DNA from: Phycisphaeraceae bacterium
Lineage (GTDB): Bacteria > Planctomycetota > Phycisphaerae > Phycisphaerales > UBA1924
Direction: 5' to 3'
Length of the DNA: 37,132 nucleotides
NCBI GenBank assembly: GCA_007693965.1
Contig: RECQ01000070.1
Location: 1 to 37,132 of the forward strand
Positions 10,901 through 19,105 of this stretch are shown piece after piece. The position numbers were made by a program, and so were the translations under genes. Position 1 is the first letter of the stretch. The number at the start of each line of letters is the position of its first letter. The notes beneath the pieces were generated by a model. It did no database searches, was not told the origin of the DNA, and worked only from the letters and a program-made list of their open reading frames with translations.

Positions 10901-11021
10901 GCTCCCCTCGCCCCATCCGGGGCGACCCCAAAAATCGCAACTTTGTCCACGGGTTCCGCGCCGTCAGCCTTGCGGCTGCCTGCGCTTCACCCGTGGCTAC
11001 ATGCCATCGCCCCTTCGGGGC
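10901..11021 (-). repeat. Dispersed intergenic repeat, copy B (inverted relative to A)
   Basis: Read on the minus strand it shows GCCCCGAAGGGGCG, then CATGTAGCCACGGGTGAAGC, a variable middle, GGAACCCGTGGAC and CCCCGGATGGGGCGAGGGGAGC, the same block order as copy A. It points towards the nuclease/channel pair from the other side. Next to it, 11022-11085 contains three imperfect copies of a CCATGCGCCCGGACGGGGCG-type unit. The rest of the gap, 10689-10900, must contain the promoter of the nuclease-like gene, but no confident promoter boxes are visible. Confidence 0.7.
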
Positions 11022-11125
11022 TTCCATGCGCCCGGGCGGGCGCGTGCATGCGCCCGGACGGGGCGTCCATGCGCTCGGACAACTGAACATTTCCATTCGC
11101 GTTCCGCCGCCCGGCGCAACGCCGG

Positions 11126-12355
11126 TCATCCAGCCCGATCCCCCAAACCCTTCACCCGCTCCACATACCTCCCCGTCGCATCCATATCCCGCCTCCCCAT
11201 CATCGCCTCCATCGCGATCAAAAACTTCTCCATCCGGTACCGCTTCTCCCCCGCATCCGTCCACCACGCGAACGCCTCCACCGTCGCGGGCGCAAACCCG
11301 CTCACCGCAACCATCGCCCCCGTGCCGATCACAGCGCCCGTCATCAGCCGCGTGCCGATGGCGAACTTCGCATGGTCCCCCACCACCGCGCCGAGGAACG
11401 TCATCCCCGTGCGCACGCGCTTCGCCTTGGCGCTCGACTGCATCATCACTTCGCCGTAGGTGTTGAGCAGGTTCGAATTGGTCGTCCCCGCGCCGAAGTT
11501 CACCCACTCGCCCACCCACGAATCGCCGAGGTGGCCGTCGTGGGCCTTGTTCGAGAACCCCTGGAAGATCGTGCCGCCCACCTCGCCGCCGATTTTGCAC
11601 ACCGGGCCGATGGCCGTATTCGCCTTGATGTGCGCACGATCGACGATCGTCGAGCCCGCGCCGATGTACGCCGGGCCGCAGATGACCGCGCCGGGGCGCA
11701 CCACCGCGTCCGGCCCGATGACGATCGGCCCGCCCTGCGCATCCAGCGTGACCAGCGGGCAGATCTCCGCCGTCGGATCGACCGCGACATGGTGATCGCC
11801 CAGGATCGCCACGCCCGGCCCCAGCCCCTCGACCTGCTCCTCATCCGCGAAGAGCGCCAGGTCCATCGCGATCGCCGCATCGCGCAGGCGGATCACATCG
11901 CACGGATGCCGCAGCATGCAGCGCTCTTTCTGCTCGACCGACTTCAATCCCCGCGGTAGAGCCCCGGCCTTCCCCCCAGCCTTCAAAAACCGCTCCGCAT
12001 CCGCCCGCGCCAGATGCGCCGCCACCAATTCGCCTCCGCCCGCCTCGCGCAACGCCTCGCCCACCTTCAATTCCCCGATCGCCTCCGGCGGCAGCGCGCA
12101 CCGCGCACTCACCAGCAGCAGCGCATCCCCTGCAGGCAGCTCGTTCACCGCAACATCCAGCCGCTCCGAGGCCAGCCCGGCGAGCCCGTCGCTCGTCCAC
12201 ACCGCCGCGGCGTCGCGCCCGAGGGCGTGCTCGATCCGCTCCAGCGTGGTCAGCGCCCCCGTGCGCACCTCGAAGGACGCACGGAGATCGGTCATCGGAC
12301 TCAGCGACTCGGGATCGTCGTCAAAGACGATCAGCGGCGGGGGCTGCTGCGGCAT
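11126..12355 (-). CDS. GlmU-like sugar-phosphate acyltransferase / putative nucleotidyltransferase
   Basis: The product is 409 residues from the ATG at 12355; an upstream in-frame ATG at 12475 gives a low-complexity extension and was not used. Residues from about 190 on form a left-handed beta-helix of hexapeptide repeats (ILGDHHVAVDPTAEI, IVIGPDAVVRPGAVI, YIGAGSTI, HIKANTAIGPVCKIGG). The stretch GHLGDSWVGEWVNFGAGTTN corresponds to the acetyltransferase region of GlmU. The N-terminal half (LIVFDDDPESLSPMTDLRAS) lacks the classic GlmU pyrophosphorylase signature of the LAAGxGTRM type. It instead resembles the GlmU-like family found in Bacteroidetes and related phyla, annotated as putative sugar nucleotidyltransferase. 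A role in supplying UDP-amino sugars for the envelope is likely, but the substrate is unknown. Confidence 0.8.
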   Translation of the reverse strand: MPQQPPPLIVFDDDPESLSPMTDLRASFEVRTGALTTLERIEHALGRDAAAVWTSDGLAGLASERLDVAVNELPAGDALLLVSARCALPPEAIGELKVGEALREAGGGELVAAHLARADAERFLKAGGKAGALPRGLKSVEQKERCMLRHPCDVIRLRDAAIAMDLALFADEEQVEGLGPGVAILGDHHVAVDPTAEICPLVTLDAQGGPIVIGPDAVVRPGAVICGPAYIGAGSTIVDRAHIKANTAIGPVCKIGGEVGGTIFQGFSNKAHDGHLGDSWVGEWVNFGAGTTNSNLLNTYGEVMMQSSAKAKRVRTGMTFLGAVVGDHAKFAIGTRLMTGAVIGTGAMVAVSGFAPATVEAFAWWTDAGEKRYRMEKFLIAMEAMMGRRDMDATGRYVERVKGLGDRAG

Positions 12356-12465
12356 GGGGGCAGAGTGTAGCGAGGGGAGGCCGAAGCGCTCAATGGCACT
12401 GGGCGGACGCCGTGGACTGGGGGAAGTCCGGGATCGCAGCAAGAACTGGGCGCTGCGTGCTGGGT

Positions 12466-12558
12466 GCCGTGGCAAGCTTGTTTTTGCTTGCCACGCGATT
12501 CGTCAGCCAGCGTGAGAACTTCCATGCGCGTGGCAAGCAAAAACAAGCTTGCCACGGC
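12466..12558. repeat. Perfect 32-bp inverted repeat with nested hairpins (REPIN-like)
   Basis: Arms 12466-12497 and 12527-12558 are perfect reverse complements, separated by 29 bases. Each arm is itself a hairpin: a stem of GTGGCAAGC paired with GCTTGCCAC (plus one flanking C-G pair) around an 8-base T-rich loop. It lies between two minus-strand genes (upstream stop at 12584, downstream start at 12355). This is the architecture of paired REP sequences (REPINs). It could also act as a terminator for the secreted-protein gene, since T-runs lie inside the loops. Confidence 0.9.
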
Positions 12559-12583
12559 GCCCTCGCTTTGGCGCTATTAGAAA

Positions 12584-13681
12584 CTACCTCGCATCCGGCC
12601 CATACATATCCGCGCCGCCGCCGGGACCGTACATGTCTTCCCCATCCCCGGGGCCATACATGTCTTCCCCGTCGCCCGGCCCGTACATGTCCGCCGGAAC
12701 GCGCGCTGCCGGAAGCAGATTCCGCAGGTTCGAAGCGCCGACCGACTCATCGCCCAGGCGGATCGCGTTCTCGATGGCGCGCCGGGCCGAGTCGTCATTG
12801 CCGAGCAGGTAGTGCATCGACGCGAGCATGAAGTGGGCCTCGGCGTCGTTCGGGCGCCGGTCGACCAGCTCGTAGTAGCGGTGCGACAGGTTCTCGATGC
12901 GCTGCCGCAGCATGCGATCGACCGGCGTGTACATGATGCGCTCGGGGTCGAACTCGAAGGCGCGGCGCATGGCCCACGATGCCGAGCGGTCGTCGCCCCG
13001 CATCGCCGCGGCCAGTGAGTAGCCAACCTTGGGCAGACCGTCCTGCAGATTCTCAGACGCCAGCGCGCCGAACTGGCGCAGGGCCGCATCCGGCCGATCC
13101 GCGCCCAGCAGCTCCCAGCCGCGCTGCAGACTCTGAGCCGCGGCCCGGCCGGACGACGAGGCCGAAGCGGCCCGCTGATCGACCACCACCACGCTCGGCG
13201 ACCGCTGCACCACCGTGCGCGTCGGCGCCGGCGCCGCCACGATGCGACGCTCATACTCAGACGGCGGACGCTCGACCACCACCACCTGCGGCGGGGCCTG
13301 ATACACCACACGCGGCGGCGGTGAATACACACGACCATGCCGCGTGTAGGTATTCACACGCGAACGGCAGCTGCAGATGCTCACGCAGCCGCAGGAAAGC
13401 CGAGATTCATACCGATGGATCGTCCGCCGCGGCGGCGTATACGAGCTGTACAGCGGCGCCGAGAAGCCCACACTGAATCCGGAGCGCCGGCTCGAACGGT
13501 GATACCCGAAGCCGATGCGGCTTTGCGAGTAGGTCGGAGCGCAATAGCCCCGCGAGCCGATCGAGATGTGCGTTGAAAAACCGGAGCGGCTGTGCCAGGC
13601 GGAGGCGGTCTCCGACGCGATCAGGAAGGCGCCCGCGATCACGCCGCACGAAAGGACGAGACGAATATTCTTCGACGCCAT
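12584..13681 (-). CDS. Secreted Arg/Ser/Tyr-rich protein with TPR-like domain and C-terminal repeats
   Basis: The product is 365 residues from the ATG at 13681, which has AGGAG 7 bases upstream; an earlier in-frame ATG at 13768 lacks this. Residues 1-28 are a signal peptide (LVLSCGVIAGAFLIASETAS then A/WHS). About 29-150 is rich in Arg, Ser, Tyr and Gly (SGFSTHISIGSRGYC, GFSVGFSAPLYSSY) with a Cys cluster (LSCGCVSICSCRS). About 190-335 is helical and TPR-like (LQRGWELLGADRPDAALRQF, AEAHFMLASMHYLLGNDDSA). The C-terminus is four copies of a (E/A)DMYGPG(D/G)G-type octapeptide, encoded by 24-base repeats at about 12598-12690. An envelope-associated structural or assembly role is plausible, but no function is established. 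Confidence 0.75.
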   Translation of the reverse strand: MASKNIRLVLSCGVIAGAFLIASETASAWHSRSGFSTHISIGSRGYCAPTYSQSRIGFGYHRSSRRSGFSVGFSAPLYSSYTPPRRTIHRYESRLSCGCVSICSCRSRVNTYTRHGRVYSPPPRVVYQAPPQVVVVERPPSEYERRIVAAPAPTRTVVQRSPSVVVVDQRAASASSSGRAAAQSLQRGWELLGADRPDAALRQFGALASENLQDGLPKVGYSLAAAMRGDDRSASWAMRRAFEFDPERIMYTPVDRMLRQRIENLSHRYYELVDRRPNDAEAHFMLASMHYLLGNDDSARRAIENAIRLGDESVGASNLRNLLPAARVPADMYGPGDGEDMYGPGDGEDMYGPGGGADMYGPDAR

Positions 13682-13804
13682 ATCGAGTCTCCTGTTGTCA
13701 GCCTGCCACAGCATCATACGCCCGTGCCCCGGCCCCGGATGCACCGCAGGAGGAAATCGACCCGGCAAATTCGCCCAGTTTCACACCTGAGCGATTGCTG
13801 GAGC

Positions 13805-13903
13805 CGCCCCGAAGGGGCGCCAGGCTGTCGCCACGGGCGAAGTCCGCGCAGCGGACGAAACCGGTGGACAACCACCCACCCGGGGAACCGCCCCGGAGAG
13901 GCG
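13805..13903 (+). repeat. Dispersed intergenic repeat, copy C (short form)
   Basis: It starts CGCCCCGAAGGGGCGCC, continues GCCACGGGCGAAGTCCGCG and CGAAACCGGTGGACAAC, and ends CCGCCCCGGAGAGGCG. The block order matches copies A and B with a shorter middle. It sits in the 562-base gap between the secreted-protein gene and metH, which holds no gene. Confidence 0.65.
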
Positions 13904-13952
13904 GAAATAAACACGACCCCTGATTCTCCGGATCAACCGCAATCCCAAAGCG

Positions 13953-14158
13953 GGAAGGAACGCGAAGGAACACGGAGTTTTTGAGGGAGACGGAGTCGGA
14001 AGGAATAGATGGTTTCCTCGATTCGAAATCCGGCTCAGGTTGATCGACATTGCGCTTGCGTGGTCAATCTTCACCAACTTCGCTCGCAGCACTGCCCCAA
14101 TTCTCCCCCCTCCGTCTTCCTCAAAAACTCTGTGTTCCTCCGCGTTCCTCCGCGTTCC
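13953..14158. repeat. Paired inverted repeat downstream of metH
   Basis: The left arm at 13953-13995 (GGAAGGAACGCGAAGGAACA, then CGGAGTTTTTGAGGGAGACGG) pairs with the right arm at 14110-14158 (CTCCGTCTTCCTCAAAAACT, then CTGTGTTCCTCCGCGTTCC) with few mismatches. The right arm also repeats the 10-base unit TCCGCGTTCC. The arms are separated by about 114 bases with nothing recognisable between them. This belongs to the 'CCTCCGCGTTCCTCC' type of dispersed intergenic sequence. It might block read-through from metH, which ends at 14244. Confidence 0.75.
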
Positions 14159-14243
14159 ATCCCCCTGAAATCCACACGAATCGCGGTTGAATCGAAGGAC
14201 GTCCGGATCACACGCCCGGCACGAGAGTCAATCGGAATTCCTA

Positions 14244-17200
14244 TCACACATTGAAATACTTCGCCTCAGGATGATGCACCACGATCGCGCTCGTGCTCTG
14301 CTCGGGCACGATCTGGTGGTTGTCCGTCAGCACGCACCCGATCCGCTCCGGCTTCAGCAGGCGGAAGAGCTTGTCCTGGTCGCTCATGTCAGGGCACGCC
14401 GGATAGCCGAAGCTGTAGCGCGAGCCGCGGTAGGTCTGCGTGAACAGGTCGCGGATCTTCGGTGAATCCTCGCTCCCGATCCCCAGCTCCTGGCGCATGC
14501 GCTTGTGCCACATCTCCGCAAGGCCCTCAGCGCACTCGACGCCCATGCCGTGCAGGTACAGGTATTCGGTGTAATCGTTGTTGTCGAAGAGCTTCTTCGC
14601 CCGGCGGCTCACCTCTTCGCCCACCGTCACGCAGCTCAGCCCCAGCACATCCTTCTCGCCCGAATCGACGCTGCGGAAGAAGTCCGAGATGCAGAGCATC
14701 TTGCGCGACTCCTGCCGCGGGAACGTGAACCGCTCGATCTCGCGATCCTGATCCTCAGGGTGGAAGACGATCAGATCGTTCCCGTCCGACTGCACGGGGT
14801 AGTAGCCGTAGACCAGCGACGGCCGCAGCACATCCTCATCGCGGCACATCGCCTTCAGCCGCTCGAAGATCGGCTCGACATCGTGCTTGATCTGTGCCTG
14901 AAACTCCTCGTCGCTCTTGCGGCCTCGCTTGTACTGCCACTGGCCCCGGAACAGCGCAATCGTGTTGATGAAGGGATACACCTCGTCCAGCTTGATGTCG
15001 GTGATGATGCGATCGCCCCAGAACGGAGGCTTCGGCACATCCACATCGGTGCGCACGTCCGAGCGCACCTTCGCCGCCGGCTTCGTCGCCACCGCGGCGC
15101 CGCCGGAGTCCTCGGCGTCGTCGCCCGCCGCCGCGAGCGCCTCCGCCTCGGCCTCCGCCTTGGCGGCCTTCTTCTTCGCCTTCGCCGCCTCGTACTTCTT
15201 GTCGGCGTCGGCCCGCTTCACCAGCCGCTCTTCGATCTCCTGCTCCATCTCCTCGAACTCGCCGGCCATCACCCGGTCCATCAGCCGCAGGCCCTCGAAG
15301 GCGTCCTTCCCGTAGTAGACCCTGCCGGTGGTGTAGGTCTTGCGCAGCTCGGTCTCGCAGTAATTCCGAGTCAACGCGGCGCCGCCGAGCAGGATGGGCG
15401 CCTCGATCTCCCGCTCCGCCATCTCGCGCAGGTTCTCCTGCATCACCGCGACCGACTTCACCAGCAGCCCCGACATCCCCACCACGTCCGCCTCGTGCTC
15501 CTTCAGGGCGCTCATGATGTTCGCCACCGGCTGCTTGATGCCCAGGTTCACCACGTCGTAGCCGTTGTTGGTCAGAATGATGTCGACCAGGTTCTTGCCG
15601 ATGTCATGCACATCCCCCTGCACCGTCGCCAGCACCACCTTGCCCTTGCCCTTCTGGCCCTCGACCTTGGGCATGTGCGGCTCCAGATGGGCCACCGCCA
15701 TCTTCATCACCTCCGCCGACTGGAGCACGAAGGGAAGCTGCATCTCCCCCTTGCCGAACAGATCGCCCACCACCTTCATGCCCGCCAGCAGGTGATCGTT
15801 CACGATCTCCAGCGGGCCATACTCCTTGAGCGCCTCATCCAGCGTCTCCCCGAGGCTTCGTTTCTCACCATCGATGATGTGCCGCTGCAGCCGCTCATCG
15901 ACCGGCAGCTCTTCGATCGCCTGCTTGTCGGCGCCGAACGTTTCATCGCCCTCCGGAAAGAGCTTGATGAACTCCTGCAGCGGGTCGAAATCCTCGCGCC
16001 GCCGGTCGTAAATCAGATCCAGCGCCCCCTGCCACCGCTCCTCGTCGATCTTGTTCTTGGGCAGAATCTTCGACGCGTGCACGATCGCGCTCGTCAGCCC
16101 CGCCTCGCGGCATTCGTGCAGGAACGCCGAGTTCAACACCATCCGCGCCGCCGGCTTGAGCCCGAAGCTCACGTTCGACAGACCCACGATGGTGTGGCAG
16201 TCCGGCAGCCGCTCGCTGATGCGCCGGATCCCCTCCACCGTCTCCAGCGCCAGCCGCCGATCCGCCTCCACACCCGTCGTCACCGGCAGCACCAGCGGAT
16301 CAAACAGAATGTCCCCCGCGTCCAGTCCATACTTGTTCACAGCCAGGTCGTGAATCCGCTCGGCGATGGCGATCTTGCGATCCGCCGTCTTCGCCATCGC
16401 CTCTTCCGGGTCCTCATCGATCGTCCCCGCCACCACCGCGGCGCCATACGTCTTCGCCAGCTTGCAGATCGCGGCGAACTTCTCCTCGCCATCCTCCAGG
16501 TTCATCGAGTTGATGATGCACTTGCCGCCCGCCAGCTTCAGGCCCGCCTCCATCACATCGATCTGCGTCGAGTCGATCATCAGCGGCGCCGCCACCTGGC
16601 GCACGAACCGCTGCACGACCTCCCGCATGTCCTTCACGCCGTCGCGCCCGACATAGTCCACGCACACATCCAGCACGTGGCTGCCGTCGCGCATCAGCTC
16701 CTTGGCCATCGAGACGGTCTCGTCGAACTCGTCATCGCTGATCAGCCGCTTGAACTGGCGCGACCCGTTCGTGTTCGTCCGCTCGCCCACGATCAGGAAC
16801 GACGAATCCTGTCGCATCTCCACCGCCGAGTAGAGCGATGTGCACGAGGGGCGCATCGGCTCCTTCTCGACCTTCCCCGGCGGCGCATCGCCGACAGCCT
16901 CGACCATCTGACGGATGTGCTCCGGCGTCGTGCCGCAGCAGCCGCCCACGATCGAAACCCCCTCCTCGCGCACGAACTTCCGCAGCGCCTCGGCGAAGGG
17001 CTTGGGCCCCAGCGGATACTCCGTCCGCCCCTCCACCAGCGCCGGCAGCCCCGCGTTGGGCACGATGCTGATGTGCCGGTCCCAGTGCTTCGACAGCCAG
17101 CGCACGTGCTCGACCATCTCCACCGGCCCGGTGGCGCAGTTGAGACCCAGCGACGCGATCGGGAACCCACGCAGCGCGTGCGCCGCCGCCGCGATCTCCG

Positions 17201-17816
17201 TCCCCAGCAGCATCGTCCCCGTCGTCTCGATGGTGACGCTCACCATGATCGGCACATCGTCCGGCGTCTTCCCAACCTCCTCCAACGCCGCGACGCACGC
17301 GTTCACCGCGCACTTCACCTGCAGAATGTCCTGGCACGTCTCGATGATGAGCGCATCAACCCCGCCATCCAGCAGCCCCCGCACCTGCTCGCGGTACGAC
17401 TCCAGCATCGTGTCCCAGTCGGTGTGTCCCAGCGAGAGCAGCTTGGTCCCCGGCCCCATCGAACCCAGCGTGAACCGCGGCTTGTCCTTCGTCGCGTGCT
17501 TGTCGCACGCCGCCCGCGCAATCTCCGCGGCGAGCCGGTTCAGCTCGCGCGTCTTCTCCACCAGATCGAACTCGGCGAAGACCAGCTTGTTGGCCCCGAA
17601 GGTGTCCGTCTCGACAACGTCCGCCCCCACCTCCAGAAACGTCTCGTGGATCTGCTGGATGACATCGGGCCGCGTCTGCACCAGGATCTCGGTGCAGTTC
17701 TCCAGCCCCAGGTAATCCTTCTCGAGGTCCAGATCCCAGTTGTGGATCGAGGTGCCCATGGCCCCATCAATAAAGAGAGGGCGTCGTTCGAGGGCTTTCA
17801 GGAATGTGCTTGGCAT
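14244..17816 (-). CDS. metH: Cobalamin-dependent methionine synthase
   Basis: The product is 1,190 residues from the ATG at 17816 (MPSTFLKALERRPLFIDGAM); an earlier in-frame ATG at 17921 would add a poor 35-residue leader. It transfers the methyl group of methyl-tetrahydrofolate to homocysteine. All four modules are present: the homocysteine domain with zinc ligands Cys227, Cys293 and Cys294 (LNCATG, GGCCGTT); the pterin domain (FLIVGERTNTNGSRQFKRLI, DVCVDYVGRDG, MIDSTQIDVMEAGL); the B12 cap and binding domains with DVHDIGKN and lower-ligand His737; and the AdoMet reactivation domain (SRYSFGYPACPDMSDQ). A long Ala/Lys/Glu-rich linker (about 870-925) joins the last two. Full length means it can be reactivated by flavodoxin plus AdoMet. 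No cobalamin or SAM riboswitch is recognised upstream. Confidence 0.97.
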   Translation of the reverse strand: MPSTFLKALERRPLFIDGAMGTSIHNWDLDLEKDYLGLENCTEILVQTRPDVIQQIHETFLEVGADVVETDTFGANKLVFAEFDLVEKTRELNRLAAEIARAACDKHATKDKPRFTLGSMGPGTKLLSLGHTDWDTMLESYREQVRGLLDGGVDALIIETCQDILQVKCAVNACVAALEEVGKTPDDVPIMVSVTIETTGTMLLGTEIAAAAHALRGFPIASLGLNCATGPVEMVEHVRWLSKHWDRHISIVPNAGLPALVEGRTEYPLGPKPFAEALRKFVREEGVSIVGGCCGTTPEHIRQMVEAVGDAPPGKVEKEPMRPSCTSLYSAVEMRQDSSFLIVGERTNTNGSRQFKRLISDDEFDETVSMAKELMRDGSHVLDVCVDYVGRDGVKDMREVVQRFVRQVAAPLMIDSTQIDVMEAGLKLAGGKCIINSMNLEDGEEKFAAICKLAKTYGAAVVAGTIDEDPEEAMAKTADRKIAIAERIHDLAVNKYGLDAGDILFDPLVLPVTTGVEADRRLALETVEGIRRISERLPDCHTIVGLSNVSFGLKPAARMVLNSAFLHECREAGLTSAIVHASKILPKNKIDEERWQGALDLIYDRRREDFDPLQEFIKLFPEGDETFGADKQAIEELPVDERLQRHIIDGEKRSLGETLDEALKEYGPLEIVNDHLLAGMKVVGDLFGKGEMQLPFVLQSAEVMKMAVAHLEPHMPKVEGQKGKGKVVLATVQGDVHDIGKNLVDIILTNNGYDVVNLGIKQPVANIMSALKEHEADVVGMSGLLVKSVAVMQENLREMAEREIEAPILLGGAALTRNYCETELRKTYTTGRVYYGKDAFEGLRLMDRVMAGEFEEMEQEIEERLVKRADADKKYEAAKAKKKAAKAEAEAEALAAAGDDAEDSGGAAVATKPAAKVRSDVRTDVDVPKPPFWGDRIITDIKLDEVYPFINTIALFRGQWQYKRGRKSDEEFQAQIKHDVEPIFERLKAMCRDEDVLRPSLVYGYYPVQSDGNDLIVFHPEDQDREIERFTFPRQESRKMLCISDFFRSVDSGEKDVLGLSCVTVGEEVSRRAKKLFDNNDYTEYLYLHGMGVECAEGLAEMWHKRMRQELGIGSEDSPKIRDLFTQTYRGSRYSFGYPACPDMSDQDKLFRLLKPERIGCVLTDNHQIVPEQSTSAIVVHHPEAKYFNV

Positions 17817-18109
17817 GTCTTTGTTCGGCCTCTGATAGGAATCTTCCGAGTACGAACCCCTCACCCCATCCAGCCAGATGCTACCGGCCCGCCCCCGGCC
17901 GGGCAAGCCGACTCCATCCATTCATCCGGAAATACGGATAAAGCCCCGCCCCGCCCCGGCCACCCGACGCCTCCTGCCCCGGCGCGAAATCCTCACGCAG
18001 GTTTTCCGAAACTCTTTCCCAACGACACGGAATAAACATGGCTACCCTGCGCGCCCGCGGCCCACGCCCGCCCGCGAGCGACACACCCGTCCAACCCCCC
18101 GGAGTTCGC
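17817..18109. promoter_or_regulatory. Divergent promoter region between metH and the ABC exporter
   Basis: This 293-base gap separates the minus-strand metH from the plus-strand ABC genes and must drive both. It contains GGAG at 18101-18104 for the exporter and a short ATCCG...CGGAT inverted repeat near 17936. No riboswitch, clear -35/-10 pair or known operator could be identified by eye. Confidence 0.4.
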
Positions 18110-19105
18110 ATGCCACAGGATCCCGCCATCCTCATCGAGGGCGTCACCAAACGCTTCGGCGAAAAAGTCGCCGTCGACAACCTCGACCTGGTCGTCCCCA
18201 CCGGATCCATCTGCGGCTTCCTCGGCCCCAACGGCGCCGGGAAGACCACCACCATCCGCATGGTCATGTCCATCTTCCACCCCGACCAGGGCAATATCTC
18301 CGTCCTCGGCAAAAGCTCCGCCGCCGAATCCAAGCGCCGCATCGGCTACCTCCCCGAAGAACGCGGCGTCTACCGCACCATGAAGGTCGGCGAGTTCCTC
18401 ACCTTCATGGGCAAGCTCAAGGGCGTCCCCGCCTCCGGCCTCTCGAAAAAGATCGATGACTGGCTCGAGCGCGTCGCCCTCCCCGGCGTCCGCAAGAAGC
18501 GCTGCGAAGAACTCTCCAAGGGCATGCAGCAGAAGGTGCAGTTCCTCGCCGCCATCATCCACGACCCAGAGCTCATCATCCTCGACGAGCCCTTCTCCGG
18601 CCTCGACCCCATGAACGCCCTGCTCCTCCGCACCCTCATGGACGATCTGCACGCCGAAGGGCGCACCATCATCTTCTCGACCCACGTCCTCTCCAGCGCC
18701 GAGCAGGTGTGCGACCGCATCTTCATGATCAACAAAGGCCGCAAGGTGCTCGACGGCCCCATCGACGGCATCCTCGCCCGCTTCGATCCGCGCACGCTCA
18801 CCGTCGAGCCGCTTGAAACAGAGGATCTCGACGCCTTCACCGAGTCGCTGACACGCCTCCCCTCCGTCGAACGGGTCAACACGCTCAACCGGCGCTCCCG
18901 CGCCCTGGAGACCCACCTCGCCGAGGGCGTCGACCCATCGCACGCCATGCGTGAAATCGTGGCCACGCTCCCCGTGCGCCGCGTCGAGCTGCGCAAGGCC
19001 ACCATCGAGGACATCTTCGTCAACCTTGTCGCCCCCGAAGACTCCGAAGACGTCCGCGCTCTCGTGAGCGAAGGCGCCGGGCAACTGGAGGCCGCCGATG
19101 CTTAA
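18110..19105 (+). CDS. ABC transporter ATP-binding protein (NatA-like)
   Basis: The product is 331 residues from the ATG at 18110, which has GGAG 5 bases upstream; an in-frame ATG at 18038 would add a 24-residue low-complexity leader. Walker A is GPNGAGKTTT, the signature is LSKGMQQK, Walker B is LIILDEPFSGLDP, and the switch His lies in STHVLSS. The C-terminal 90 residues are the extra domain found in export-type ATPases of the Nat/DUF4162 group. It energises the permease encoded by the next gene, which overlaps it by 8 bases. The family exports Na+, peptides, antibiotics or lipids; the substrate cannot be told here. Confidence 0.93.
   Translation: MPQDPAILIEGVTKRFGEKVAVDNLDLVVPTGSICGFLGPNGAGKTTTIRMVMSIFHPDQGNISVLGKSSAAESKRRIGYLPEERGVYRTMKVGEFLTFMGKLKGVPASGLSKKIDDWLERVALPGVRKKRCEELSKGMQQKVQFLAAIIHDPELIILDEPFSGLDPMNALLLRTLMDDLHAEGRTIIFSTHVLSSAEQVCDRIFMINKGRKVLDGPIDGILARFDPRTLTVEPLETEDLDAFTESLTRLPSVERVNTLNRRSRALETHLAEGVDPSHAMREIVATLPVRRVELRKATIEDIFVNLVAPEDSEDVRALVSEGAGQLEAADA

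Noticed and set aside
10752-11600. Minus-strand frame of 282 codons across the repeat region
   Set aside because: It spans repeat copy B and shadows the GlmU-like gene in another frame; it has no ribosome site or domain.
14505-18035. A plus-strand open frame of over 1,100 codons opposite metH
   Set aside because: It is a complementary shadow of metH; its His/Arg/Leu-rich composition and lack of any domain are artefacts of high-GC antisense frames.
17817-18109. Cobalamin or SAM riboswitch upstream of metH
   Set aside because: No B12-box or SAM-riboswitch core could be found on the minus strand by eye; the G+C-rich stretches alone are not evidence.
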